This document shows, piece after piece, positions 8,589-15,818 of a stretch of 64,000 nt of DNA (positions are counted from its first letter, which is position 1; each line of letters begins with the position of its first letter). The stretch is taken from positions 42,091-106,090 of the forward strand of contig JAPOWG010000047.1 of NCBI GenBank assembly GCA_026707745.1. The letters run 5' to 3'. Made by a program: the position numbers and the translations under genes. The stretch comes from Chloroflexota bacterium (GTDB taxonomy: Bacteria > Chloroflexota > Anaerolineae > Aggregatilineales > Phototrophicaceae). The notes beneath the pieces were generated by a model. The model had not been told where the DNA came from and did not search any database. It saw only the letters and a list, made by a program, of their open reading frames with translations.

Positions 8589-8617
8589 TTAAATCGACCT
8601 GACGCGCGTGATATAAT
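8589..8617 (+). promoter_or_regulatory. putative sigma-70 promoter with extended -10 for the ABC-F gene
   Basis: TATAAT at 8612-8617 is preceded by TGA (extended -10 TGn). A weak -35, TTAAAT, lies 17 bp upstream at 8589-8594. Predicted transcription start is near 8624, about 30 nt before the ATG. Confidence 0.55.
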
Positions 8618-8654
8618 TTCTGGCGTTTTGTCCACATGTGCTTAGAGAAATAGT

Positions 8655-10580
8655 ATGTCCCTGCTCGTCGCGACTAACCTGGGCAGATTCTATGGCGCGG
8701 ATGAAGTCTTCAGCGATATCAGCCTGGAGATATCCGCTGGCGCTCGCATTGGCTTAGTCGGTCCCAATGGCGCGGGCAAAACATCGCTAATCGACATTCT
8801 GGCCAGTCTGGATCTGCCGACGTCGGGCAGTGTGACCGTCGCCGGAAAAATACGGCTGGGTTATCTGCCGCAGCGTCCGGAATTGGCCGGCGCGCATAGC
8901 CTGTGGGAAGAACAGGTGAAGGCCTTTGCCGAGCTGCGCGACATGGAAAGCCAGATGGAAAACCAATTGAAGGCGCTGGAAGATCAACTGGCGGACTTGG
9001 ATGGCTACGATGAGGCGCTGGAGCGCTATGGCAGTTTGCAGGCCGAGTATGAGCGACGCGGCGGTTATGAGTACGAGACGCGTATCAAGATGGTCCTGAG
9101 CGGGCTGGGGTTCACCAGCGACGAATACGGAATGCCATTGCCACAGTTATCTGGCGGGCAAAAAACCAGAGCCCTGCTTTGCCGCTTGCTGCTCGAAGAA
9201 CCGGATTTGCTGCTGCTGGACGAGCCGACCAACCATTTGGATATCCAGGCCGTGGAATGGCTGGAGAATTACCTCAAATCCTTCCCGGGCGCGGTCCTGG
9301 CGGTCAGCCACGACCGCTATTTTTTGGACAGCTTCGCCGCGACAATCTGGGAGTTGGAATACAAGCGCCTATTGACATATCGCGGCAATTACAGCGCATA
9401 CCTCCAGCAGCGGGACCTGCAGCGAGAAAGCCTGCGCCACGAGTATTATTGGCAACAGCAATTCATCGAAAAAGAGTTGGAGTTTGTCCGTCGTCACATG
9501 GGCAGCCGCCGCACTGCGCAAGCAAAAGGGCGTCTGAAAAAGCTCGAAACCATGCGTAAGCGCGGGAAAATCCTGGAAAGCGGCCCGCGGCATCGCCGTA
9601 AGATGTTTCTGGAAATGGGCGATCATCTGCGCAGTTGCGATCAAGTGCTCATGACTGAAGATCTACAGATCGGATATGACGCCGAGAGTCCCTTTATGAC
9701 GGTGCCCGATGCCCTGGTGCTTCGCGGCGAAACTGTCGCGCTCATTGGTCCCAACGGCGTCGGCAAATCAACCTTGCTCAAAACGCTTGCCGGCGACCTG
9801 GCGCCACTGGGCGGGGGGCTCACGCTGGGCGCCAAGGTGAAAGTAGGGTATTTCGCGCAAGCGCATGAAAAACTCAACCGCGATAACTCAATCCTCGACG
9901 AGATCCGCGCGACCAAGAAAATGCCGATATCCGCGGCACGCGACTATTTGGGTCGTTTCATGTTCAGCAACGAGGACGTCTTTCGCCCGATAGCGAGCCT
10001 GTCCGGCGGTGAACGGGGTCGCGTGGCTCTGGCCAAGCTGACCTTGCTCGGCGCTAATCTGCTCTTGCTGGATGAACCGACTAATCACCTGGATATCGAC
10101 AGCCAAGAGGTATTGCAAGCGGTGCTGGAAGGTTTTACCGGCACTATCCTGCTGGTCAGCCACGATCGCTACCTCGTAGACGCGCTCGCGACTCAGATTT
10201 GGGAGATGACGGCTGGCAAGTTGACAATGCACGATGGCGATTATCAGCGGTTTCTCCGGGATCGCAGCGGGGGCTCCCGCGAAGCCGGAGCAAAAGCCAA
10301 GGCGAAAGGCGGCGCTTCGCGGGACAGCGTAGGCGCCATAGGCGGAAACCTCAGCGTCAAAATCCGTGGATTGAACCCCTTCGAAGCTGCCAAACGCGCG
10401 AGCGAGCTCGAAGCTAAGATTGACGAATTGGAAACGGACTTGAGCGAGATTGACCGGCAACTGCATAGCGCCAGTTTGGCGGGAGACGCCGAGAGCGTGC
10501 GGACGCTCGGCGAGGTTTATACAAAGACTCAGGCGGAATTGGAAGCCGCGCTGGACGAGTGGGGCGAATTCGCGGATTGA
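8655..10580 (+). CDS. ABC-F family ATPase (ribosome-associated type)
   Basis: 641 aa with two ABC nucleotide-binding domains and no membrane segment, the ABC-F layout. Domain 1 has Walker A GPNGAGKT (36-43), signature LSGGQKTRALLCRLLL and Walker B LLLLDEPTNHLD. Domain 2 has GPNGVGKST, LSGGERGRVALAKL and LLLLDEPTNHLD. The inter-domain linker is charged and helical (RHMGSRRTAQAKGRLKKLE), as in the P-site tRNA interaction motif. The C-terminus (ELEAKIDELETDLSEIDRQL) is a coiled coil as in Uup/YdiF types. Such proteins act on the ribosome in translation or antibiotic protection; which role applies here cannot be told. Preceded by an extended -10 promoter. Confidence 0.93.
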   Translation: MSLLVATNLGRFYGADEVFSDISLEISAGARIGLVGPNGAGKTSLIDILASLDLPTSGSVTVAGKIRLGYLPQRPELAGAHSLWEEQVKAFAELRDMESQMENQLKALEDQLADLDGYDEALERYGSLQAEYERRGGYEYETRIKMVLSGLGFTSDEYGMPLPQLSGGQKTRALLCRLLLEEPDLLLLDEPTNHLDIQAVEWLENYLKSFPGAVLAVSHDRYFLDSFAATIWELEYKRLLTYRGNYSAYLQQRDLQRESLRHEYYWQQQFIEKELEFVRRHMGSRRTAQAKGRLKKLETMRKRGKILESGPRHRRKMFLEMGDHLRSCDQVLMTEDLQIGYDAESPFMTVPDALVLRGETVALIGPNGVGKSTLLKTLAGDLAPLGGGLTLGAKVKVGYFAQAHEKLNRDNSILDEIRATKKMPISAARDYLGRFMFSNEDVFRPIASLSGGERGRVALAKLTLLGANLLLLDEPTNHLDIDSQEVLQAVLEGFTGTILLVSHDRYLVDALATQIWEMTAGKLTMHDGDYQRFLRDRSGGSREAGAKAKAKGGASRDSVGAIGGNLSVKIRGLNPFEAAKRASELEAKIDELETDLSEIDRQLHSASLAGDAESVRTLGEVYTKTQAELEAALDEWGEFAD

Positions 10581-10634
10581 CCAGCGCGGAACACCCGCCC
10601 AGAGCAATTTCATCATATTATATTTACCGCCTGC

Positions 10635-10654
10635 GCGACTCTGTGAGTCGCCCG
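10635..10654. repeat. GCGACT-ctgtg-AGTCGCCCG hairpin, copy of the GGGGCGAC family
   Basis: The sequence CGACTCTGTGAGTCGCCCG here is nearly the same as that at 50940-50958. It is a short single-hairpin remnant lying between the ABC-F gene and the next gene. Confidence 0.5.
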
Positions 10655-10741
10655 AAAACAAGCACTTCGGACTTTCCAAAACATCAGTCTGGCGATACAA
10701 TTAGAACATGCTTGCTAAGCTGACGATGAAGGAGCGTCATC

Positions 10742-11392
10742 TTGGATATCACCTGGTTTGGTAAAAACTGCTTTCGCATTACCGAGCGCGGCCACACGTC
10801 CGTGGTGACCGATCCCCACAAGCCGGAAAGGGGCGCGCCAGAACTGAAGCTGCGCGCAGATCTTGTCACTGTTAGCCATGAATTGTCTCGACACAATGTC
10901 GAGCAAGTTAAGGACCGTGACTATGTGATTTCCAGCCCGGGAGAATATGAAGTGGGCGACCTGTTTGTCACCGGCATACAGCTTCATATTCACGATCCCG
11001 CAAAAGATCGTGTATTGGATAATATCGCGTACCTTTTCGAGTTTTCCAACAATCTAAGCGTATTGCATCTGGGAAAGCTGCGGCAGGTGCCCGACCAATC
11101 CATGATCGAGCAACTTGATGAAGTCAATGTTTTGTTGATGCCCGTGAATGGCGGCGCCGGCTTGCCCAATGAACAACTGGCGGAATTGATCAGCCTGATC
11201 GAACCCAATCTCGTGATACCCATGTACCGTGGCAAAAGCGGCAGCGCCTACGGAGGACCGATCGTCGACGGCTTCCTCAAGGCCATGGGCGTCGGGCAGA
11301 CGGAACCGGTGGATACGCTGCGAGTGACGATGAGCCTTTTGCCGGAACAAACGCAGGTGGCGCTATTGCGTGCGTCCTCGGTTTTGATTTGA
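10742..11392 (+). CDS. MBL-fold metallohydrolase-like protein (UlaG-type)
   Basis: 216 aa from a TTG start, chosen because AAGGAG lies 7-8 bases upstream (10729-10734) and no nearby ATG fits. The N-terminus DITWFGKNCFRI and the TVVTDP-like DP turn match UlaG-like metallo-beta-lactamase-fold proteins (ITWLGHA...ILIDP). The usual metal motif HxHxDH appears as SHELSRHN, and SPGEYEVGD and NVLLMPVNGG follow the fold. Several metal ligands look altered, so hydrolase activity is uncertain. Cytoplasmic. A weak -10 (TACAAT, 10696-10701) precedes it. It sits upstream of a 105-aa unknown on the same strand. Confidence 0.75.
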   Translation: MDITWFGKNCFRITERGHTSVVTDPHKPERGAPELKLRADLVTVSHELSRHNVEQVKDRDYVISSPGEYEVGDLFVTGIQLHIHDPAKDRVLDNIAYLFEFSNNLSVLHLGKLRQVPDQSMIEQLDEVNVLLMPVNGGAGLPNEQLAELISLIEPNLVIPMYRGKSGSAYGGPIVDGFLKAMGVGQTEPVDTLRVTMSLLPEQTQVALLRASSVLI

Positions 11393-11466
11393 AACCTTCT
11401 TTGGACGCCCGAAGCGATTATACGTTATAGTGGTGGTCAGGACCCGCCAAAAGCGAGCGCAAGCCC

Positions 11467-11784
11467 ATGCCAAACGGAAATGTCAAGCTGCTGATGAACT
11501 GGGACATCAAACCCGGGCTTGATCAAGAGTATTTTGAATTCGTGATGCGCGAATGGGTCCCCAATACTACAAAGTTGGGCCTGACGCCGATTGAAGCCTG
11601 GTACAGCGTTTATACCGATTCCGATATGCCTAAAATCATGGCGGGCGCTATCGCCGAAGACGACGAATCCATGCGCCGGATCATCACGAGCGCCGACTGG
11701 GCGGATTTGCAGGCCAAGCTGATGGAATACGTGGAGAATTACAGCCACAAGATCGTTCGTGTCACCGGGGATTATCAACTCTAA
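11467..11784 (+). CDS. small conserved hypothetical protein, possible dimeric alpha/beta-barrel
   Basis: 105 aa from the ATG at 11467. The sequence opens with a beta-strand (NVKLLMNWDIKPGLDQEYFE) followed by a helix, then strands around EAWYSVYTDSDMPKIMAGAI and a terminal helix with DWADLQAKLMEYV. That order resembles ferredoxin-like dimeric alpha/beta-barrel proteins (EthD/ABM-type) by pattern only. I do not recognise the family. There is no signal peptide and no membrane segment. A possible -10 (TATAGT) lies at 11426-11431. It is followed by a strong bidirectional terminator. Confidence 0.65.
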   Translation: MPNGNVKLLMNWDIKPGLDQEYFEFVMREWVPNTTKLGLTPIEAWYSVYTDSDMPKIMAGAIAEDDESMRRIITSADWADLQAKLMEYVENYSHKIVRVTGDYQL

Positions 11785-11847
11785 GGGGAGTGGTGAATTT
11801 GGAGGATACGAAATACCCGGCCGCCCTAAAATCTTCCTAGATAAACT

Positions 11848-11886
11848 CCCCTCCCTGACGCTTCGGGGAGGGGCTGGGGGAGGGGT
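11848..11886. repeat. CTCCCCTCC/GGGGAGGGG hairpin repeat
   Basis: CTCCCCTCCCTGACGCTTCG is followed by GGGGAGGGGCTGGGGGAGGG. It is related to the C/G-rich hairpin repeats at 56741 and 63829 and to a type common in many bacterial intergenic regions. Confidence 0.6.
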
Positions 11887-11944
11887 TAGAAAAGGCGAAA
11901 AGTTGACTGGCGCGCTCGGGGAGCGCGTGAAAAAACTGGAAGTA

Positions 11945-11975
11945 AAAAGGGTGAGGCTGCCGGCCTCACCCTTTT
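11945..11975. terminator. bidirectional intrinsic terminator
   Basis: A perfect 13-bp stem, AAAAGGGTGAGGC / GCCTCACCCTTTT, has a 5-nt loop. It has T-runs on either strand and sits between the convergent genes ending at 11784 and 11997. Confidence 0.88.
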
Positions 11976-11996
11976 GCTTGACTTGTCGCGGATGTT

Positions 11997-13667
11997 CTAC
12001 CCGCCCATGGCGGCGCGCAGAGAGTCGCAGGATGGGCATCTGCCATCCGGACGAACGATCGCGTAACCGGATTGCGGATCGGAACTCCAGTGCGTAGAGT
12101 CCACGTTCCATACGATGAACATGCGGACGAAGCCGGAACCGCGCAAGCGATGGACCGCTCCCGCCAGCCAGGAAGCCTGCTCGCCCAGGGTATTGCCCGA
12201 AGCCCAGGCAAAGCCGCTTGGCAGCGCCCCGATTCCTTCGCCGGTCAGATAACCCAACTCGGTGAAGCAGAGCGGCTTGGTCGGGAAGAAGCTGCGGTAG
12301 AGATTCATCATGCGTGGCAAGTACCAGGAATAGTGGCCGGAACTGCCGACAGGCGCGCCGCTGGACGCGTCCGGCGGCACGATGCCGGCATTGTAATGAA
12401 TGCCTACGCAATCGAGTACGTTACCGGCGCCTGCTGCGGCCATCTGGCGCATGTAACAGTCGTCATCGCCGCCGTTGGTGGAACAACCCTGGAAGAAGCC
12501 GGTCGGTGCCGGCGCTCCGCTTATGACAAGCGTTCCCGGATTTGCGGACTTGATCGCGTGGTAGGCGGCGCTTAGCATTTGCGTGTAGTTGGCGCCGCTG
12601 ATCAAGCCTGATGGCCATTCGCGGTCGATATTCATCTCGTTCCAGACTTCGATAGCGTCCGCGCCTCCGCGCGCCAGCCCGCCCAGGAAGTTGGCGAAAT
12701 TCTGGTAATAGCCGCCCGGATTGGCGGCGATTGCGCCTGGCTCGCCGATGACGCTCAGCAATACTTTGAAGCCGTTGGCATGGGCGCTGTCGATAACGTG
12801 CTGGAAGTTGCTCGCGGGCTCGCCGTGCCATTTGACTTGGCGCTTGACCCAGGTCATGCGCGCATTATGCATGTGGCCGGGATGCGCGAAGCTCAATGCC
12901 TGTCCGCCCAATTCAAAGCCGCCGGTATTCGCTGTGCTCACTGGCGGCGGCGCAACTGTGACAGGCGGGCCGGTGCTCTCGTGGGGAGCCGGAGCTGGTT
13001 GCGCCGGTGGAGGCGGCGCGCCAGGTACGCGCAATACCATGCCTACCGACAAGATATCCGGATTGACGATCCCGTTCATCTTTGCCAGCTCAAAGTAATT
13101 GATGTTGAATCGCGCCGCAATTTTGGCCAGCGAATCGCCCCCTCGTACCGTATAGGTGCCGGTTTGTTGCGCTGGCTGGGGACTGGTGGGCGGCGGGCTG
13201 ACAGGTTGGCTGGGAGGTTGGCTGACTGGCGCCGGCGGCGGGGCAGGAGCGGGAACCCGCAATACTTGACCCACAAAGAGCACGTCCGGATTGGCCAGCG
13301 AGTTCATGCTCGCCAATTGCAGATATGTCACGCCGTATCTCGCGGCGATAGTCGCCAGGCTTTCACCCGGCCGTACGGTATGCGTTGTGAACGACGCTGG
13401 CGCCTGAGGGCTTCCTGCCGGCGCCGCGGGATTAGGGGCGGGCGCATTTGGTCCAGGGATGATTATCTGGTTGCCCGCGTGAATCAAGTATGGCGCGCTC
13501 AAGCCATTTGCATCTGCCAATCCGGCCAGCGAAATGCCATAGTTCAAGGCGATTCGAAACAAGGTCTCCCCCGCTTGAACGATATGGATCTGTTGTGCCA
13601 GAACCGCAGATGTCCCAACCGTCGTCAAGACGATTATTGTACCCAATAGGAAAATTAGACGGCGCAT
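11997..13667 (-). CDS. secreted glycoside hydrolase (clan GH-A-like) with three LysM domains
   Basis: 556 aa. The start ATG (13667) has AAGGAG five bases upstream. Residues 1-24 are a signal peptide ending AVLAQ. Three LysM modules lie at about 27-72, 95-139 and 171-215, separated by Pro-rich linkers, which should bind peptidoglycan or chitin-like glycans. From about 250 comes a (beta/alpha)8 domain with VWNEMN (Glu344, likely acid/base) and CFTELGY (Glu470, likely nucleophile), the spacing of GH5/GH39/GH53-like enzymes. Linkage and substrate are unknown. I infer a wall-bound extracellular glycosidase. It faces the terminator at 11945-11975 and stands alone as a transcription unit. Confidence 0.87.
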   Translation of the reverse strand: MRRLIFLLGTIIVLTTVGTSAVLAQQIHIVQAGETLFRIALNYGISLAGLADANGLSAPYLIHAGNQIIIPGPNAPAPNPAAPAGSPQAPASFTTHTVRPGESLATIAARYGVTYLQLASMNSLANPDVLFVGQVLRVPAPAPPPAPVSQPPSQPVSPPPTSPQPAQQTGTYTVRGGDSLAKIAARFNINYFELAKMNGIVNPDILSVGMVLRVPGAPPPPAQPAPAPHESTGPPVTVAPPPVSTANTGGFELGGQALSFAHPGHMHNARMTWVKRQVKWHGEPASNFQHVIDSAHANGFKVLLSVIGEPGAIAANPGGYYQNFANFLGGLARGGADAIEVWNEMNIDREWPSGLISGANYTQMLSAAYHAIKSANPGTLVISGAPAPTGFFQGCSTNGGDDDCYMRQMAAAGAGNVLDCVGIHYNAGIVPPDASSGAPVGSSGHYSWYLPRMMNLYRSFFPTKPLCFTELGYLTGEGIGALPSGFAWASGNTLGEQASWLAGAVHRLRGSGFVRMFIVWNVDSTHWSSDPQSGYAIVRPDGRCPSCDSLRAAMGG

Positions 13668-13821
13668 ATCCGCTCCTTGCCATTAGTTTCGCAACACAAA
13701 TTTGACAAACGCAAAGTCATTCTAGCATGGGTCAAAAAATGCTGCTGACGGCAAGCAAGCAAGATTGCTAGACTTTTCGGGCTTCAACGGGGTAAATGGA
13801 TAGGCAATTGCGGAACTTGCG

Positions 13822-14712
13822 CTAGTGCCCGATTTCCATGCCCAGATCCACGACCGGCAGGCGAGGATCGCTGGCTGTGAGGGTATCCGCCACCCAAGCA
13901 TAGTCCGGGTCGGTCGTGGCGGCGAAGGCTCTGCTGGAGCCGGCGAGGAAGTTGAGCGTATAGGTTGTCGTTGCCGGAGCGCTAACCAGGGTATAGTATC
14001 CGGACGGCATAGTCACGATATCGTGCTGACGCGCCATTATCACGGCGTTCGAGCCTTTGTCCGCGCTGTAGACACGTTGGTAGGCGTATCCCGTGGGACG
14101 ATCGAACTTGAAGAAGCTAAAGCGGTTCAACTGAGCTTCCAGCACATTGCCTTTTTCGTCAGTCTTGTGCGTATCGTGCTTGCGCGGCGGGTAACTCGAC
14201 CAATTGCCGCCTGGCGTGTACAGCTCGTAAACGAGGATTCGGTCGGCCGGGAATCCCGATCCAACCACGCGGCACATTTGACGCGAGGCATTGCCGCCTC
14301 CCAGCAATTGCACTTCCACATCCTCTGGGGTGATCAAGCGCGCCTGACTGTCTCTTTCCGTTGGCGCCCAGCACGAGGCGAACTCAAAATCGTCGCTGAT
14401 GGCTTCAATTTCAAATTCGGTATGGGGTGGCAGGTAGAGGGCATAGGGCATGCCCCCAAAGACATTCTCGCGCCGACCCACTTGAGAAAAATCGCCCTTG
14501 TTGGTGCGGATATTGCACTGGCCGCTGAGAATAACGGCTACGTACTCGAAGGCGTCGATGGCGATCTCGAACGTTCTGCCGGCGCTCAGGCGCACCGCCG
14601 CGAAGTTCATCGTATCCCAGCCGGCTCGCTTGGCATCGAGCGCGGCGAAGGCGCCGGCTCTGCCGCTGTCATTCGCTGGGATATGCAGCCTATCCGCTGT
14701 GAATGCCGACAT
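13822..14712 (-). CDS. iolB: 5-deoxy-glucuronate isomerase
   Basis: 296 aa, close to the usual IolB length. It isomerises 5-deoxy-glucuronate to 2-deoxy-5-keto-gluconate in myo-inositol breakdown. The KduI/IolB bicupin pattern is clear: GGNWSSYPPRKHDTH is the conserved metal-binding cupin signature and VVGSGFPADRILVYE is typical of the second half. No other iol gene adjoins it, although a Gfo/Idh-type dehydrogenase lies at 29181-30356. The gene has family A repeat copy 4 just 18 bp upstream of its start. Confidence 0.88.
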   Translation of the reverse strand: MSAFTADRLHIPANDSGRAGAFAALDAKRAGWDTMNFAAVRLSAGRTFEIAIDAFEYVAVILSGQCNIRTNKGDFSQVGRRENVFGGMPYALYLPPHTEFEIEAISDDFEFASCWAPTERDSQARLITPEDVEVQLLGGGNASRQMCRVVGSGFPADRILVYELYTPGGNWSSYPPRKHDTHKTDEKGNVLEAQLNRFSFFKFDRPTGYAYQRVYSADKGSNAVIMARQHDIVTMPSGYYTLVSAPATTTYTLNFLAGSSRAFAATTDPDYAWVADTLTASDPRLPVVDLGMEIGH

Positions 14713-14729
14713 GGCTAAGCTCCGGTATT

Positions 14730-14827
14730 AGCCGCTCGGCGCGTAACCGGCGATAAGGTCCCAGGAATGTCGCGCTCATAGAAAACAATGAACCCTTCTG
14801 CTCTAGCGAGCAAGTTGGTCTATTAAA
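14730..14827 (-). repeat. 95-bp hairpin repeat (family A), copy 4
   Basis: On the minus strand it reads TTTAATAGACCAACTTGCTC, with the hairpin TGCTC-GCTA-GAGCA, then TATGAGCGCGACATTCCTGG and GGTTACGCGCCGAGCGGCT. It is a full-length copy. Confidence 0.68.
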
Positions 14828-14839
14828 CAAGACATGCAA

Positions 14840-15802
14840 CTAGGTTACCAGTCCGCGCGTGACGCGCATGAACATATGCTCTAGATCTTTTTCCTCTTCG
14901 TTGAATCCCAGCATGGCGATCTCGCCCTCGAACAGATCACTGCTCAGCTTCGACAAATCTTCGTCATTGCCAGAGAAGTCAAGGCGCACGCGGGCGCGAC
15001 CGTTCTTGGGGATGATCTCTTCGGCGGCGACCACATTGGGCATGCCGCCGACCAATCTCAATACAGCTTGGGCGTTCTCGTGATCCATCACGGTAATGAT
15101 GATCTCTCGATGCGCCATCAACTGCAACTTCAGTTCATCAATACTGCCTTGCATGATCAGTTCGCCCGCTTCGACGATGCCGATGTGCGAGCAAATGTCT
15201 TCGACATCCGCCAGAATATGGGACGAGAAGAAGATCGTTTTGCCCATATTGGCCAGCTCGCCCAGCAATTCGCGGATCTCGACGCGCGCGCGGGGGTCCA
15301 GCCCCGAGGCCGGCTCATCCAGGATCAACACTTGCGGATCATGCGCCAGTGTTCGGGCGAGGGAAAGCCGCTGCTTCATACCACGGCTGAGCTTGTCCAC
15401 CATATCTTCGCGGCGATGCTGCAAATCAACCAGTTCCAGCAAGTCCGCCACCAGCACCTTGCGCTCGTTCTCGGAAATGTCGTAGCAGGCGGCGAAAAAG
15501 TCCAGGTACTCCCAAACACGCAAGTCTTCATAGACGCCGAATTCGTCAGGCATGTAACCGATGGCGCGCCGCACAGCCCGGCGGTCTTCCAGCACCGAAT
15601 GACCCGCGACCCACGCTTGTCCGTCGTTGGGGCGGGTGAGCGTGGTCAATATGCGCATGGTGGTGGTTTTACCAGCGCCATTGGGACCGACAAATCCATA
15701 GATAGAACCGGCCGGGACGTCCAAAGAGATGCCGCGCAAGGCTTCAAACTCGCCGAATGATTTCTTTAGCGCTTGTGTTTTGATGATCGTTTCTTCCATC
15801 AT
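14840..15802 (-). CDS. ABC transporter ATP-binding protein (ABC-2 / gliding type)
   Basis: 320 aa from the first of two adjacent ATGs at 15802; the frame extends upstream into the previous gene, but that part is not family-like. Walker A is GPNGAGKTTT, the signature LSRGMKQRLSLARTL and Walker B VLILDEPASGLDP. The switch His lies in SSHILADVEDIC. GYMPDEFGVYEDLRVWEYL is typical of ABC-2 exporters of the NatA/CcmA/GldA type. The last 90 residues form an extra domain seen in that subgroup. It lies 16 bp after the 835-aa membrane protein, so they are very probably one operon. No permease of six membrane spans is present next to it. Confidence 0.92.
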   Translation of the reverse strand: MMEETIIKTQALKKSFGEFEALRGISLDVPAGSIYGFVGPNGAGKTTTMRILTTLTRPNDGQAWVAGHSVLEDRRAVRRAIGYMPDEFGVYEDLRVWEYLDFFAACYDISENERKVLVADLLELVDLQHRREDMVDKLSRGMKQRLSLARTLAHDPQVLILDEPASGLDPRARVEIRELLGELANMGKTIFFSSHILADVEDICSHIGIVEAGELIMQGSIDELKLQLMAHREIIITVMDHENAQAVLRLVGGMPNVVAAEEIIPKNGRARVRLDFSGNDEDLSKLSSDLFEGEIAMLGFNEEEKDLEHMFMRVTRGLVT

Positions 15803-15818
15803 TGAGGGGCTCGCTCTC

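Noticed and set aside
10742..11392. Beta-lactamase or L-ascorbate lactonase function
   Set aside because: The metal motif is degenerate (SHELSRHN) and no ula genes are nearby, so only the fold is called.
11905..11930. CGCGCTC-GGG-GAGCGCG hairpin as a second terminator
   Set aside because: The stem is good, but it has an A-run on the plus side only, so it would act on the minus strand at best, and the stronger bidirectional terminator lies just beside it.
11437..12411. 324-codon minus-strand frame
   Set aside because: It crosses the terminator at 11945-11975 and overlaps the 3' end of the LysM-glycosidase and the 105-aa gene; no domain.
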